A stretch of DNA of 64,000 nucleotides, taken from the NCBI GenBank assembly GCA_017513245.1, contig JAFXGK010000026.1, positions 1 through 64,000 on the forward strand. Direction: 5' to 3'. Position 1 is the stretch's first letter; each line of letters opens with the position of its first letter. The notes below the pieces were generated by a model, which worked only from the letters and a program-made list of their open reading frames with translations, ran no database searches and had not been told where the DNA came from. Positions 17,491 through 27,519 of the stretch are shown here, piece after piece. The translations under genes were made by a program, and so were the position numbers. Source of the stretch: Clostridia bacterium (GTDB taxonomy: Bacteria > Bacillota > Clostridia > Oscillospirales > Acutalibacteraceae).

Positions 17491-18390
17491 TTACTTTTTA
17501 TTTAAGTTTCCTTTAATTTCCCACTCTTTATACTTAGAAAGCTCGGAATAAAGGTGCTTATAGCTTTCATATCGGCTCTCGGCTATTTTACCGTCGCAGA
17601 AAGCCGCCAAAACAGCACAGCCTTTTTCACCCGTGTGGGTGCAGGAAGTAAATTTGCACTGACCTATATAGTCAGCAAACTCACGAAAAGCAAATTGAAG
17701 ATTTTCCTTATAAATAAGGTCTGATTCTTCAACATCAATCGAAGAAAATCCGGGCGTATCTGCCACAAAACCACCCTCGCCGGCAGAAAATAGCTGCACA
17801 TGACGTGTAGTGTGTCGACCTCGGCCAAGTTTTTCACTGACCTCTCCGGTTTTAAGCTTAAGACTGTCAAAAAGCCTGTTTAAAAGGCTTGATTTACCAA
17901 CACCGGTATTGCCGGCAAAAACCGAAACGCAACCCGAAAACTCGGATTTAATTTCCTCAACACCCTCACCTGTGGCAGCTGAAACGACGTACACCTTAAA
18001 GCCGCACTTTCGGTAAACATCGGCAATACCGTCAAAACTGCCCATATCACTTTTATTAAAAATGATAACCGGTTCAATCTCCTTATCCTCTGCAATCGCT
18101 GTCATACTGTCGATAACCAAAGTATTAGGCGCCGGGGTCTCGTAAGCCGAAACGATAAAAATCTTGTCTATATTCGCTATAGGCGGCCTTTTCAGTTCAT
18201 TCTTGCGCGGTAATATTGATTTTACGGTTCCGGTGCCGTCGGGTGAAATTTCAATCTCTACCCTATCACCTACGAGGGGACTCATATTCTTTTTACGAAA
18301 CAGTCCCCTGGCGTGACACTCAATAACACTATCACCGATATCTACATAATAGAATCCCGAAAGTGCTTTAATTATGATACCACTATTCAT
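17491..18390 (-). CDS. rsgA: Ribosome small subunit-dependent GTPase RsgA
   Basis: 299 residues. OB-fold at residues ~1-70, then a circularly permuted GTPase with motif order G4-G5-G1-G3: IIFNKSDM, VVSAATGEG, FAGNTGVGKSSLLN, DTPGF. It ends in a zinc site (QCKFTSCTHTGEKGC). It assists late 30S maturation and is phosphorylated by PrkC-type kinases in Bacillus. It sits 14 bp after prkC in the same operon, as in Bacillus. Confidence 0.97.
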   Translation of the reverse strand: MNSGIIIKALSGFYYVDIGDSVIECHARGLFRKKNMSPLVGDRVEIEISPDGTGTVKSILPRKNELKRPPIANIDKIFIVSAYETPAPNTLVIDSMTAIAEDKEIEPVIIFNKSDMGSFDGIADVYRKCGFKVYVVSAATGEGVEEIKSEFSGCVSVFAGNTGVGKSSLLNRLFDSLKLKTGEVSEKLGRGRHTTRHVQLFSAGEGGFVADTPGFSSIDVEESDLIYKENLQFAFREFADYIGQCKFTSCTHTGEKGCAVLAAFCDGKIAESRYESYKHLYSELSKYKEWEIKGNLNKK

Positions 18391-18404
18391 TTAATACCGT
18401 CCGT

Positions 18405-20408
18405 TTAGCCGTTATTTTCTTGACTGCTGGTATCAGAACTCACGATATCGGAAGAAGTATTGCTGCCCTTAACGGGATAATCGTATTCTTCAACTACCGA
18501 ATAGGTTCCGCTCTCGGAATCAACACTTATACGCATATACTTATTGTATTCCTCATTGTTAGAACTGAGCATTACGATAAGGTCGAGTTTTTTCTCGGTT
18601 GTCTTAACGGGGAAACCGTAAGATCCAAGACCGTTGATATTTATCTTCTTATCGTGCGACGCAAATTCGCGGTTACCGCCGTCACTCCAAAGAGAAACGT
18701 AACCCATATCGCTTTCGTAATCGGTAGGAAGCTTTATTGTAATATCAAATTCAAAGCTTTCAACACCCGTGCTGACGTAGATAACGACCTCGGTCTCGAT
18801 GCTGACCTGATCGGTTTCGCCGACCTCGGGCGACTGTTTTACAACAACGTCCTTGGGACTGGAGCTGTCAACATACTCAACCTTTGCCGAGAGGCCTTCG
18901 GCAGCGAGCTCTTCTTTTGCCTTGTCAACGTAAAGGCCGACCACATTGGGCAACTTAACCATAACTGCGCCTGCGCCCTGGCTAACGTACATTGTAACGG
19001 TGTTTCCGGGGAACAGATTTGTAGTAGCCATAGGAGAAGTTTTAATTACCTTTCCCATCTCAATGCTTTCATGCGGAAGGTGCTCAATCTGTACCTCAAA
19101 GCCCTTGGCGCGCAGAGTTGCAGCGGCCAGCGCTTCGCTCATTCCGGATACGTCGGGAACGGCAACCGTACTTGTTCCGGAGCTGACGTAAACGGTGATT
19201 TTTGCATTCTTTTTAATCTTTTTGTTTTCGGCATCGGGGGTCTGCTTAAATACGATACCATATTCGTTGTCGCTGTTATACTCCCACTTGTACTCGACCT
19301 CGTAAAGATCGTTATCGGCATCCATCTGATTAACTTCCTCATAGGTTTTGCCGACAAAATCGGGGCAAGCATAAGACTTATCCTTCTTAGTAAAGCTACC
19401 GTAGAAGATAATTAAAATTATGATAGCCGCAACGGCCAAGGCGCCCGCGATACCCGCCAAAATCGGGATAATAGGCATCTTTTCGTTTTCTTCTTCCTCG
19501 GCGGGGACTTCGTCAGTGCCATCGGGAATAAACTTTGTGGGCGAATTATCAACAAAATACGCATACTCGAAGGTCGTGGCAGGATCCTTGCGGAAGGCAT
19601 CAAGATCACAAAGCATCTCTGCTGCAGATTTATAGCGCTTACTTGCATCTTTCTGCATAGCGTGAATGGTTATCTGCTCCAGTCCAAGCGGAATGGAACC
19701 GTTGATTTCGGTGGGAAGCGACGGCTCACGCTGAAGCTGCATGATAGCAACCGAAACTGCGTTTTCAGCCTGGAAGGGCAGCTGACCCGTGAGCATTTCG
19801 TAAAGAATAACACCGACCGAGTAAACGTCACTCTTCTCATCGGTAACCTCACCGCGAGCCTGCTCGGGGCTGATATAGTGAACCGAACCGATTGCCTTAT
19901 CGGTGATGGTTTTCTGCTCACTGCGAGCAAAACGGGCAATACCGAAATCGGTAACCTTAATAGTGCCGTCCTGCAGCACCATAATATTCTGCGGTTTAAT
20001 ATCGCGATGAACTATACCACGGTCATGCGCATGCTGAAGGCCCTTAAGCACCTGCAGAATAAAGTGAACAGCGTCCTTCCACGGAAGGCTTCCCTCCTGC
20101 TCGATATACTGCTTAAGAGTAATACCGTCGATATACTCCATAACGATATACTGAATTAAATCGCCAAAGCTAACGTCGTTAACCTTAACAATATTGGGGT
20201 GCGACATCATTGCAATAGCCTTTGATTCGTTTTTAAATCTTCTTAAAAATTCCTCGTTATTGGAAAACTCTTCCTTTAAAATCTTGATTGCAACAATCTT
20301 ATCCTCAACGTTGTCGTAGGCCTTATAAACAACGGCCATACCGCCAACACCGATTACTTCTTTAATTTCGTAGCGTCCGTCAAGACGTTTACCAACATAC
20401 TTATCCAT
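18405..20408 (-). CDS. prkC: Serine/threonine protein kinase with PASTA domains (PrkC/StkP)
   Basis: 667 residues. Cytoplasmic Hanks-type kinase (residues ~10-270): GVGGMAVVYKA P-loop, AIKIL lysine, HRDIKPQN catalytic loop, DFGIAR, then SPEQARGE. One membrane helix (about 313-337, IPILAGIAGALAVAAIIILI) is followed by three extracellular PASTA modules starting near 345, 413 and 482, and a C-terminal beta-rich tail. PASTA kinases sense muropeptides or lipid II and control cell-wall synthesis and spore germination. Partner phosphatase prpC is directly upstream and RsgA, a known target class, directly downstream. Confidence 0.97.
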   Translation of the reverse strand: MDKYVGKRLDGRYEIKEVIGVGGMAVVYKAYDNVEDKIVAIKILKEEFSNNEEFLRRFKNESKAIAMMSHPNIVKVNDVSFGDLIQYIVMEYIDGITLKQYIEQEGSLPWKDAVHFILQVLKGLQHAHDRGIVHRDIKPQNIMVLQDGTIKVTDFGIARFARSEQKTITDKAIGSVHYISPEQARGEVTDEKSDVYSVGVILYEMLTGQLPFQAENAVSVAIMQLQREPSLPTEINGSIPLGLEQITIHAMQKDASKRYKSAAEMLCDLDAFRKDPATTFEYAYFVDNSPTKFIPDGTDEVPAEEEENEKMPIIPILAGIAGALAVAAIIILIIFYGSFTKKDKSYACPDFVGKTYEEVNQMDADNDLYEVEYKWEYNSDNEYGIVFKQTPDAENKKIKKNAKITVYVSSGTSTVAVPDVSGMSEALAAATLRAKGFEVQIEHLPHESIEMGKVIKTSPMATTNLFPGNTVTMYVSQGAGAVMVKLPNVVGLYVDKAKEELAAEGLSAKVEYVDSSSPKDVVVKQSPEVGETDQVSIETEVVIYVSTGVESFEFDITIKLPTDYESDMGYVSLWSDGGNREFASHDKKININGLGSYGFPVKTTEKKLDLIVMLSSNNEEYNKYMRISVDSESGTYSVVEEYDYPVKGSNTSSDIVSSDTSSQENNG

Positions 20409-20435
20409 AGATTATCCTCCTGACTAAATACAAAA

Positions 20436-21164
20436 CTAATCGTTCTTAATCATCACAACCGTAATGTTATCGCTGCCGCCTGCAGAGTTTGCAAGGTCAA
20501 CCAAACATTGCGGACAATCTTCAAAAGCATTATTACCAATAACGTCAGACATCTGACCGGGGTCCACAAAATTGGTAAGTCCATCGGTGCACAAAATTAA
20601 AACAGCATTCTTTGCGAGCACCTCTTCGCCAAACTCGATTTCAATATCCTCCGAAACACCGAGTGCTCGGGTGATAACGTTCTTACGCGGATCGTTTTTG
20701 GCTTCATCGGGCGTAATTTCTCCTCGCTCAACCATCTTCTGGACAACCGAATGGTCACGAGTGATTTGCCTTATTATACCGTTTTCGTAAATATAGGCTC
20801 GACTGTCACCTGCGTGAGCGAGGATGATATCTTCACCCTCAACAATTGCAGCAACAACGGTCGTTCCCATGCCGGCAAGGCTCTCGTTTTCGGCCGCTTC
20901 ATCATATATATTCAGATTCGCGGCGATTATTGCCGATTCGAGCATTGCCGATACACCGTTTTTACTCATTTCGGAATGATATGCGGCGGTTATGCAGTCA
21001 GAAATTGTTTTAACCGCTTTACCGCTTGCAATATTTCCGCCGTTAGCACCGCCCATACCATCACAAACGATGGCCCATGCGGCGCCGCGAATCTCGCCGG
21101 CAGAAAATGAATCCTGGTTTGAAGAGCGAACTCTTCCAATATCGGATTTACTTGCAATTTTCAT
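20436..21164 (-). CDS. prpC: PP2C-family protein phosphatase PrpC/Stp
   Basis: About 242 residues, cytoplasmic Mn-dependent phosphatase that reverses PrkC phosphorylation. Motifs: RSSNQDSF, AIVCDGMGGANGG (metal-binding DGMGG), AHAGDSRAYI, TRDHSVVQ, LCTDGLTNFV, GGSDNITVVMI. The ATG at 21164 is supported by GGAGGG; the longer reading would overlap rlmN extensively. It overlaps the rlmN stop by 17 bases, implying coupling. Confidence 0.96.
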   Translation of the reverse strand: MKIASKSDIGRVRSSNQDSFSAGEIRGAAWAIVCDGMGGANGGNIASGKAVKTISDCITAAYHSEMSKNGVSAMLESAIIAANLNIYDEAAENESLAGMGTTVVAAIVEGEDIILAHAGDSRAYIYENGIIRQITRDHSVVQKMVERGEITPDEAKNDPRKNVITRALGVSEDIEIEFGEEVLAKNAVLILCTDGLTNFVDPGQMSDVIGNNAFEDCPQCLVDLANSAGGSDNITVVMIKND

Positions 21165-22200
21165 TATCATCCCTCCTTTTCTTTTGATTGCGCAATTGGC
21201 CACACGAAGCGTCGATATCGGCGCCAAGCGTGCGACGAATTGTTGTATTTACACCTTTGCTGTTTAGATATTCGCAAAAGTTATTAACGTTTTTATCGTC
21301 AGAGCGTTTAAAATTATTCTCAACTACGGGGTTGGCGGGAATTAAATTTACGTGACACATAATACCCCGAAGCAGTTTAACAAGTCCGTCGGCGCATTCG
21401 CGAGAATCGTTAACGTCCTTAATCATAGCATATTCAAAGGATATACGTCTGCCGGTCACGCTTTGGTACTTTTTACAAGCCGCAATGAGCGCTGCTACGT
21501 TCCATTTTTTGTTGACGGGCATCATTTTACTTCTCATATCATCGAACGGCGCATGCAGTGAAATTGAAAGCGTTATGGGCATATTTTCCTCTGCCAAACG
21601 CTCAATTCCCGAAACAACACCCGAGGTGGAAAGCGAGATGTGGCGAAGCCCTATGTTCATGCCGTCATCATGCGAAACAAGTCTTAAAAAGCGAACCGAA
21701 TTTTCAAAATTATCAAGCGGTTCTCCCATACCCATCATAACGACGTTAGACACGCGAATGCCGTTATCTTTTTCGGCCATTTTTATCTGCGCGAGCATCT
21801 CAGACGCAGTCAAATCGCGGACCTTACCGCTAAGTCCCGATGCGCAAAAGCTACAGCCCATACGGCAACCGACTTGCGTTGAAATGCATACGGTATAACC
21901 GTGATTGTAGCTCATGAGCACCGATTCGATATATTCACCGTCGTGAAGACGATAAAGGTATTTAACAGTACCATCCAGCGCAGAAACAAGTTTTCGTTCA
22001 ATCTCAACACACGCAATGTAGCATTCTTCCTTTAACTTTTCGCGAAGTGAAATAGGAAGATTGGTCATCTCGTCAAAACTATCCGCACCACCGTGCAGCC
22101 AAGAAAAAATTTGCTTTGCACGGAATTTGGGCTGGCCAAATTCGCCCATAAGGGCCGTGAGTTCTTCAGTTGTCATTGATTTTATATCAATGAGTCCCAT
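21148..22200 (-). CDS. rlmN: 23S rRNA (adenine2503-C2)/tRNA methyltransferase RlmN
   Basis: 350 residues, radical-SAM enzyme. Cluster ligands CRMGCSFCASG (CxxxCxxC), the acceptor region GMGEPLDN, and the second catalytic cysteine near the C-terminus (GADIDASCGQL). It methylates A2503 of 23S rRNA and A37 of certain tRNAs. Eight bases after rsmB; order conserved in Firmicutes. Confidence 0.97.
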   Translation of the reverse strand: MGLIDIKSMTTEELTALMGEFGQPKFRAKQIFSWLHGGADSFDEMTNLPISLREKLKEECYIACVEIERKLVSALDGTVKYLYRLHDGEYIESVLMSYNHGYTVCISTQVGCRMGCSFCASGLSGKVRDLTASEMLAQIKMAEKDNGIRVSNVVMMGMGEPLDNFENSVRFLRLVSHDDGMNIGLRHISLSTSGVVSGIERLAEENMPITLSISLHAPFDDMRSKMMPVNKKWNVAALIAACKKYQSVTGRRISFEYAMIKDVNDSRECADGLVKLLRGIMCHVNLIPANPVVENNFKRSDDKNVNNFCEYLNSKGVNTTIRRTLGADIDASCGQLRNQKKRRDDNENCK

Positions 22201-22208
22201 AGTTCACC

Positions 22209-23483
22209 TCATTTTTCGATTACGGCGATAAAAAAACCATCGGTTTTGTCGGTCTGCGGAAGATAGGTTCGCATACTGACAAGTTGCGCTCCCTTTTCCT
22301 CATCTAAAAACTTGTTTATAACAGTTTCGTTTTCCACTTTTAGAATACTGCAGGTTGAATAAACCAATCTGCCGCCTGATTTTAAGTATTTAAAACCGTT
22401 TTTTAAAATTTTAAGTTGGATATTCGATAACTCTTCGGTATCGGAGAAATTTTTATATTTAATATCAGGCTTGCGCGATATTACTCCACTTCCGCTGCAA
22501 GGAACGTCACACAAAACTCTATCAAACTTATTTTCCTTATCGGCGTCAAACACTGTCGCATCTGCGCAAACGGTATTCACACTCGTAAGGCCGAGACGTT
22601 TTGCCCCTTTTTTAATCAGTTCGGTTCGATGCTCATAAAGCTCGCAGGCGGTTATTTCGCCTTTATCACACATATACTGGCAAACCGTAAAGGTTTTGCC
22701 ACCGGGAGCCGCGCACATATCTATAAACTTTTGATTATCGCGAGCATCAACCGACGCTGCACAAATCTGCGAGGAAATGTCCTGCACGTGAAAATATCCC
22801 TCTAAATATAAGGAATTTCGCTCGATACTTCCGACCGATTCAAGTCGCAAAGCATAGGGCATATCGGTATCGAAAGCAGTTATTCCCTGCTCGGCCAGAA
22901 GTTTTTTTAGCTCATCCGTGTTTGTTTTAAGCGTATTTACGCGAATAAAAACCTCGCTATTCTTTAACGACTCCTCAAGAAAACTAACGGTTTCTTCCTT
23001 GCCGTAATCGCTAATTAGATGCTCTATAAGATTTTCGCCGCAGGAGTAATTAACAGAAATTCCGCGTACTGTATCGTTAGTCGGTAATTGAGGACGCGAA
23101 CGGAGAAAGTTTCTCAGCACGGCGTTAACGTATCCGAATGAACGTGATTCCTTGGATTTTTTAATAATTTTTACAGCCTCGTTAACTGCGGCCGAATCGG
23201 GAACCTTGTCCATGTACACGATTTGATATAAGCCGCAACGAAGCACCTGAAGAGTTAAGGGAGAGACCTTACTAAGCGGCTGCGAAGAAAGACTTCTAAT
23301 ATAGTAATCAAGTGTTATTTTACGCTCTAAAACGCCGTAAAACAGCGTTGATGCAAAAGCGGCATCGGCCTTTTCAAGCCCTGCGCTTTTAATTGCATCG
23401 TTTAGAACAATATTTGAAAAGGCTTCATCCTTTTCAACACGCAGCAGCGCCTTCGCCGCAACAACACGTGGATTACTCACCAA
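22209..23483 (-). CDS. rsmB: 16S rRNA (cytosine967-C5)-methyltransferase RsmB
   Basis: 424 residues. N-terminal NusB-like RNA-binding domain (residues ~1-135; FASTLFYGVLERKITLDY) and a C-terminal SAM domain with DMCAAPGGKT, DVPCSGSGVISRKPDIKY (the PC catalytic cysteine motif) and STCSILKVENE. It modifies 16S rRNA C967. Its start overlaps the end of fmt by 11 bases. Confidence 0.96.
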   Translation of the reverse strand: MVSNPRVVAAKALLRVEKDEAFSNIVLNDAIKSAGLEKADAAFASTLFYGVLERKITLDYYIRSLSSQPLSKVSPLTLQVLRCGLYQIVYMDKVPDSAAVNEAVKIIKKSKESRSFGYVNAVLRNFLRSRPQLPTNDTVRGISVNYSCGENLIEHLISDYGKEETVSFLEESLKNSEVFIRVNTLKTNTDELKKLLAEQGITAFDTDMPYALRLESVGSIERNSLYLEGYFHVQDISSQICAASVDARDNQKFIDMCAAPGGKTFTVCQYMCDKGEITACELYEHRTELIKKGAKRLGLTSVNTVCADATVFDADKENKFDRVLCDVPCSGSGVISRKPDIKYKNFSDTEELSNIQLKILKNGFKYLKSGGRLVYSTCSILKVENETVINKFLDEEKGAQLVSMRTYLPQTDKTDGFFIAVIEK

Positions 23484-24402
23484 GTTTCATTCCTTTTTCG
23501 ATTTTATGACCGCGAAGCAGTTCACTGCTTTGCATAGCTTTAGATCCCTCAAGCTGTACCTTATCAAGCAGCAGTACCGTTCCCTCGCCGCAGGCTACGT
23601 AAATTCCTCCGTCGGTAGAACAAACGGTGGCAGGCTCTAAATTAACCTTATTTTCCATAACCTTTGCTGACATTACTTTAAGTCGCTTACCATTCCAAAA
23701 CGTGTAAGCCGACGGCCACGGGTCAAACCCGCGCACAAGATTTCGGATTTCGGTAGCGGTTTTAGTAAAATCTATGCAACCCATTTCCTTTTTGATGATG
23801 GGCGCATAGGTAGCCGACGCTTCATCCTGAACGGTTCGTATGGCAGTGCCATCCTCAAGCGCCTTAAGCGTTTTAATAATTAAATCGGCGCCCATCAGAG
23901 AAAGTCGGTCATGAAGTGATTCAAAATTATCATCTTCTTCAATAACGGTTTCGGCGGTTTGAAGCATATCACCGGTATCGATTCCATCGTTCATATACAT
24001 GGTTGTAATGCCGGTTTTTTCTTCACCGCTTACTATCGACCACTGTATCGGCGCAGCACCGCGAAGTTTTGGCAAAAGCGAAGCATGGATATTAATACAG
24101 CCGTATTTCGGAAATTCAAGTATTTCGGTCGGTAGGATTTTACCGTATGCCACAACTACAATGGCGTCGGGCGACAGCTCTTTTAGAATTTCGAGTGCTT
24201 TACCGTCACGCAACGTATTGGGTTGATATACGGTAATTCCGTTTTCCTCGGCGCAAACCTTTACGGGCGGCGGAGTTAAAACGTGATGTCTGCCAACAAA
24301 TTTATCGGGTTGTGTGAAGACACCTAGAACATCGTGGTTAGCAATAAGCGCCCTTAGCGTAGAAACGGCAAAATCGGGCGTTCCCATAAAAACAATTTTC
24401 AT
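23473..24402 (-). CDS. fmt: Methionyl-tRNA formyltransferase
   Basis: 309 residues. Catalytic domain with FMGTPDFAV, the SLLPKLRGAAPIQW folate-binding loop and GITTMYMNDGIDTGD, and a C-terminal OB-like domain (VRGFDPWPSAYT). It formylates initiator Met-tRNA and is paired with the deformylase gene five bases upstream. Confidence 0.97.
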   Translation of the reverse strand: MKIVFMGTPDFAVSTLRALIANHDVLGVFTQPDKFVGRHHVLTPPPVKVCAEENGITVYQPNTLRDGKALEILKELSPDAIVVVAYGKILPTEILEFPKYGCINIHASLLPKLRGAAPIQWSIVSGEEKTGITTMYMNDGIDTGDMLQTAETVIEEDDNFESLHDRLSLMGADLIIKTLKALEDGTAIRTVQDEASATYAPIIKKEMGCIDFTKTATEIRNLVRGFDPWPSAYTFWNGKRLKVMSAKVMENKVNLEPATVCSTDGGIYVACGEGTVLLLDKVQLEGSKAMQSSELLRGHKIEKGMKLGE

Positions 24403-24407
24403 AAAAT

Positions 24408-24854
24408 CTATCCGTTCTTCTTAACTCTGTCTTTATATACAATACCGTCAAGATGGTCGATTTCGTGGCAGAAGGCTCTGGCCTTGAGACCCTCACCGGT
24501 TATGGTAAAGGTTTTGCCGTGACGGTCCTGAGCTTTTACGGTTACAGTCATCGGACGCTCGACAACGTCGAACTCGCCCGGGAAAGAAAGACAACCTTCC
24601 TCACCCGTCTGGCTACCGCTCTGTTCGATAATTACGGGGTTGACCAGTTCTATCAGTCCGTCACCAACGTCGACTATACAGTATCTGCGAAGAATTCCAA
24701 CCTGACTTGCGGCAAGGCCGCAACCGTCGGCTTCGTACATTGTGTCTGCCATATCGTCAAGCACCTGAGCCAAACGATCATCAAAATTAAGAACACTGCG
24801 GCAAACCTTACGAAGCGCAGGATCGGAATCTGTGATTATATTTCTGATTGCCAT
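24408..24854 (-). CDS. def: Peptide deformylase
   Basis: 148 residues, type I deformylase. Three signature motifs: GCGLAASQVG, EEGCLSFPG (metal Cys) and CHEIDHLDG (metal His pair and catalytic Glu). It removes the N-formyl group from nascent proteins. Directly between priA and fmt, as in most Firmicutes. Confidence 0.97.
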   Translation of the reverse strand: MAIRNIITDSDPALRKVCRSVLNFDDRLAQVLDDMADTMYEADGCGLAASQVGILRRYCIVDVGDGLIELVNPVIIEQSGSQTGEEGCLSFPGEFDVVERPMTVTVKAQDRHGKTFTITGEGLKARAFCHEIDHLDGIVYKDRVKKNG

Positions 24855-24867
24855 GAAAAATTACTCC

Positions 24868-27306
24868 TTAAACATTTCCTTCAGGATTAACGTCGACCGA
24901 AATGGTGGATTTCTTTCCGAATTCGGTCTTATAGTATTTATCAATCGCCGCATTAATAAGCTCACGTGTGCGCTTGTTCATTCGGCACTTGATAACTATT
25001 CGGTATCTGTACCTATTATTAACCCTCGGCACAATAGTAGGTGTGGGGCGAAGAATAATCATTTTAACGTCCGCAAAATCACCCTTTAGCAGCTCGGTTA
25101 AAATCGCCACAAAGCACTCAGCCGCCTTTGACGAAAACCCTGCAGTTGCCGCAGAAGTCATAATCGACAAAATATCGCAATACGGCGGATAAACCATAAG
25201 CTTACGGGTAAGAATTTCTTCCTCGTAGAAAGACTTATAGTCCTGCGCGGCAGCAAGTTTTATAACGTCATTTTCAGGGTCAAGCGTTTGTATATATGCC
25301 CTGCCGGGAGAGTCACCTCTGCCGGAGCGACCTACAACCTGCGTAAGCAGTGAGAAGGTTCGCTCGAAGCCACGAAAATCTCCGCTATGCATTGACTGAT
25401 CTGCCGAAATAACGCCAACCAGCGTTACGTTCGGAAAATTAAGTCCCTTAGCCACCATTTGTGTGCCAAGTAAAATATCATATTCGCCGCGCGCGAAAGC
25501 CGAAAGCTTATCACGGAAGGCGTTTTTTGCCATTGTAGTATCAGCGTCCAATCGCAGAACACGGGCGCTCGGAAAAATCATTTTAAGTTCATCCTCGAGC
25601 TTTTGTGTACCTGCTCCGCTGTATTTTAAGTGATTGCCGCCACAGTTGGGACACGTAGGGGTATACGGTTTTGAATGGCCGCAATAATGACACATAAGTC
25701 TGCCGCTGGCTGAATGATAGGTCATAGAAACACTGCAGTTTTCGCAGGTTGCTATATAACCGCAGTTCGGGCAGGATATGTAGGTATTATGCCCACGACG
25801 GTTTAAAAGCAGAATTGCCTGCTTTCCGTCATCCAAAGTTTTTTGCAGTTCCTCGGTGAGGGTCATACTCAAAGTACCCTTATTTCCTGCTGCGGCCTCA
25901 CCGCGCATATCTATAGGGATAACCGTAGGCAGCACTGCATTACCGTAACGCTCGTTAATTTCACAGAGCGTATACTTACCTGCCTTGGCGGCACTGTAAG
26001 ACTCAATCGAAGGTGTTGCCGAACAAAGAAGGCAAACCGCCGAATGATAGGCAGAACGGAACTTTGCAACGTCGCGTGTATGAAAACGAGGAGATTGCTC
26101 AGATTTGTATGTGTGTTCCTGCTCCTCGTCCATAACGATTAAACCGATATTCGAAAGCGGAGCAAAAATTGCCGAGCGAGTGCCGAGCGCAATCAAAGCC
26201 TCACCGTTTTTCACTCGTTTCCATTCGTCAAGACGCTGTCCGAGCGGAAGTGCGCTATGGAAGACGGCAACCTTATCGCCAAAGCGAGAATAAAAAAGCT
26301 CAAGCATTTGCGGTGTGAGAGCAATTTCGGGCACCATGACGATGACACCGCGGCCCTCAAGAACTGTTTTTTCCACCAAATGCATAAACACCTGGGTTTT
26401 GCCGCTTCCCGTAACACCGTGCAACAGCACGGGTGCATACTCTCCGGCAGCGAGCTTTGCAGTAACGGTATCGCAAACTGCTTGTTGTTCCTCAGTTAGT
26501 GTGATTTTCTCCGCCGAAGCAGCCACACGGGTCATATCGGGTCTACGGTATATTTCGGTATCAAAAAATTCTACAACACCGTATTTTTCAAGATTATTTA
26601 TAACTACAGAGCTAACGCCGGTAAAATAGGTTATTTCCCTAACCGACATCGCGCCGACGTCGCGCAAAAGTTCGACAACCGAACGTTGTTTTGGCGTAAG
26701 TTTAATTGAATCCTCGGGTTCGGGTTCGGTTAAGCGAACGGTTTTTACCGTTGCGTCGCCGACCTTACGTATGGGATTACTGTCCTTGTAAAGATAACCA
26801 TTCGCTGTAAGCTTTTCGAGAATATCGTCGGCAAAACTTAAAGAGAAGTGCTTTGACACCTTATCAGCGGTAGCACTGCCGAATTTTTCTACGTACTCGG
26901 CAACGGCAAGTTCATCGCCCGAAAGGGCCGAAAAATCACTGTTACGAATGCTGTATTCGTTTACAAGCTTCATTCCCAAACCGCTGGGCAAAACGGCGTG
27001 TATGGCATCAAAATAGGTGGAGAATGTATGCTCTTTAAGCCAGACCACCATTTTAAGCATCTCGTCGTTCAAAACGGGGGTATTATCCACAACCGAGATA
27101 ATACTTTTAAGATGCTCGGTGTTGTCAGTCTCTTTAACCGAGAGGACAAAGCCTTGGCGCTTTGTATTGCCCTTGCCGAACGGCACGAGCACCCTGCAGC
27201 CGACAATATCATCTTTGCAGGTGCCAACGGGTAAAAGGTAATCATATTGCCTGTCAAACATAGGCGTAGACTTGTCTATAACGACAGCCGCAACGCAACT
27301 GCTCAC
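24868..27306 (-). CDS. priA: Primosomal protein N' (replication restart helicase PriA)
   Basis: About 812 residues. N-terminal 3'-DNA-binding domain (DRQYDYLLP, GCRVLVPFGKG), winged helix, DEAH-type helicase (LHGVTGSGKTQVF Walker A, MDEEQEHTYK), a cysteine-rich zinc region with paired CxxC (CPNCGY, CENC, CHYCG, CPNCGG), and ILLGTQMVAKGLNFPNV. It reloads the replisome at stalled forks. Two GTG starts compete (27315 and 27306); 27306 has better spacing from AGGGGG. Confidence 0.95.
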   Translation of the reverse strand: MSSCVAAVVIDKSTPMFDRQYDYLLPVGTCKDDIVGCRVLVPFGKGNTKRQGFVLSVKETDNTEHLKSIISVVDNTPVLNDEMLKMVVWLKEHTFSTYFDAIHAVLPSGLGMKLVNEYSIRNSDFSALSGDELAVAEYVEKFGSATADKVSKHFSLSFADDILEKLTANGYLYKDSNPIRKVGDATVKTVRLTEPEPEDSIKLTPKQRSVVELLRDVGAMSVREITYFTGVSSVVINNLEKYGVVEFFDTEIYRRPDMTRVAASAEKITLTEEQQAVCDTVTAKLAAGEYAPVLLHGVTGSGKTQVFMHLVEKTVLEGRGVIVMVPEIALTPQMLELFYSRFGDKVAVFHSALPLGQRLDEWKRVKNGEALIALGTRSAIFAPLSNIGLIVMDEEQEHTYKSEQSPRFHTRDVAKFRSAYHSAVCLLCSATPSIESYSAAKAGKYTLCEINERYGNAVLPTVIPIDMRGEAAAGNKGTLSMTLTEELQKTLDDGKQAILLLNRRGHNTYISCPNCGYIATCENCSVSMTYHSASGRLMCHYCGHSKPYTPTCPNCGGNHLKYSGAGTQKLEDELKMIFPSARVLRLDADTTMAKNAFRDKLSAFARGEYDILLGTQMVAKGLNFPNVTLVGVISADQSMHSGDFRGFERTFSLLTQVVGRSGRGDSPGRAYIQTLDPENDVIKLAAAQDYKSFYEEEILTRKLMVYPPYCDILSIMTSAATAGFSSKAAECFVAILTELLKGDFADVKMIILRPTPTIVPRVNNRYRYRIVIKCRMNKRTRELINAAIDKYYKTEFGKKSTISVDVNPEGNV

Positions 27307-27339
27307 CCACGGCACCCCCTAAAGAATTTTTAAATAAAA

Positions 27340-27519
27340 TTAGTTTTTGTGTTCGGCGGCAAGCTTGTTGATAGCAAGGCTTACCGGCTTTTCAACGATG
27401 ATTTCTTCGTTCTTCTGAGCCTCTTCGGAAATGGTTCTGGCTTCTTTTGCAATCTTCAGCACGAGCTGATAACGATTTTCTTCGATTTCGATAAGTTCTC
27501 CAATTGCGGGATTAAGCAT
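27340..27519 (-). CDS. rpoZ: DNA-directed RNA polymerase omega subunit
   Basis: 59 residues from the ATG at 27519; typical short Firmicute omega with [20 protein letters not shown] and KIAKEARTISEEA. It helps RNA polymerase assembly. Eight bases of overlap with gmk, the usual gmk-rpoZ pair. Confidence 0.93.
   Translation of the reverse strand: MLNPAIGELIEIEENRYQLVLKIAKEARTISEEAQKNEEIIVEKPVSLAINKLAAEHKN

Noticed and set aside
17245..17505. Rightward 86-codon ORF over the spoVM region
   Set aside because: It lies antisense to spoVM and the small membrane ORF, which have ribosome sites and, for spoVM, family similarity.
18420..19415. A long rightward ORF of 331 codons opposite prkC
   Set aside because: It is an antisense shadow of the kinase gene; the leftward frame has full kinase and PASTA motifs and fits the operon.
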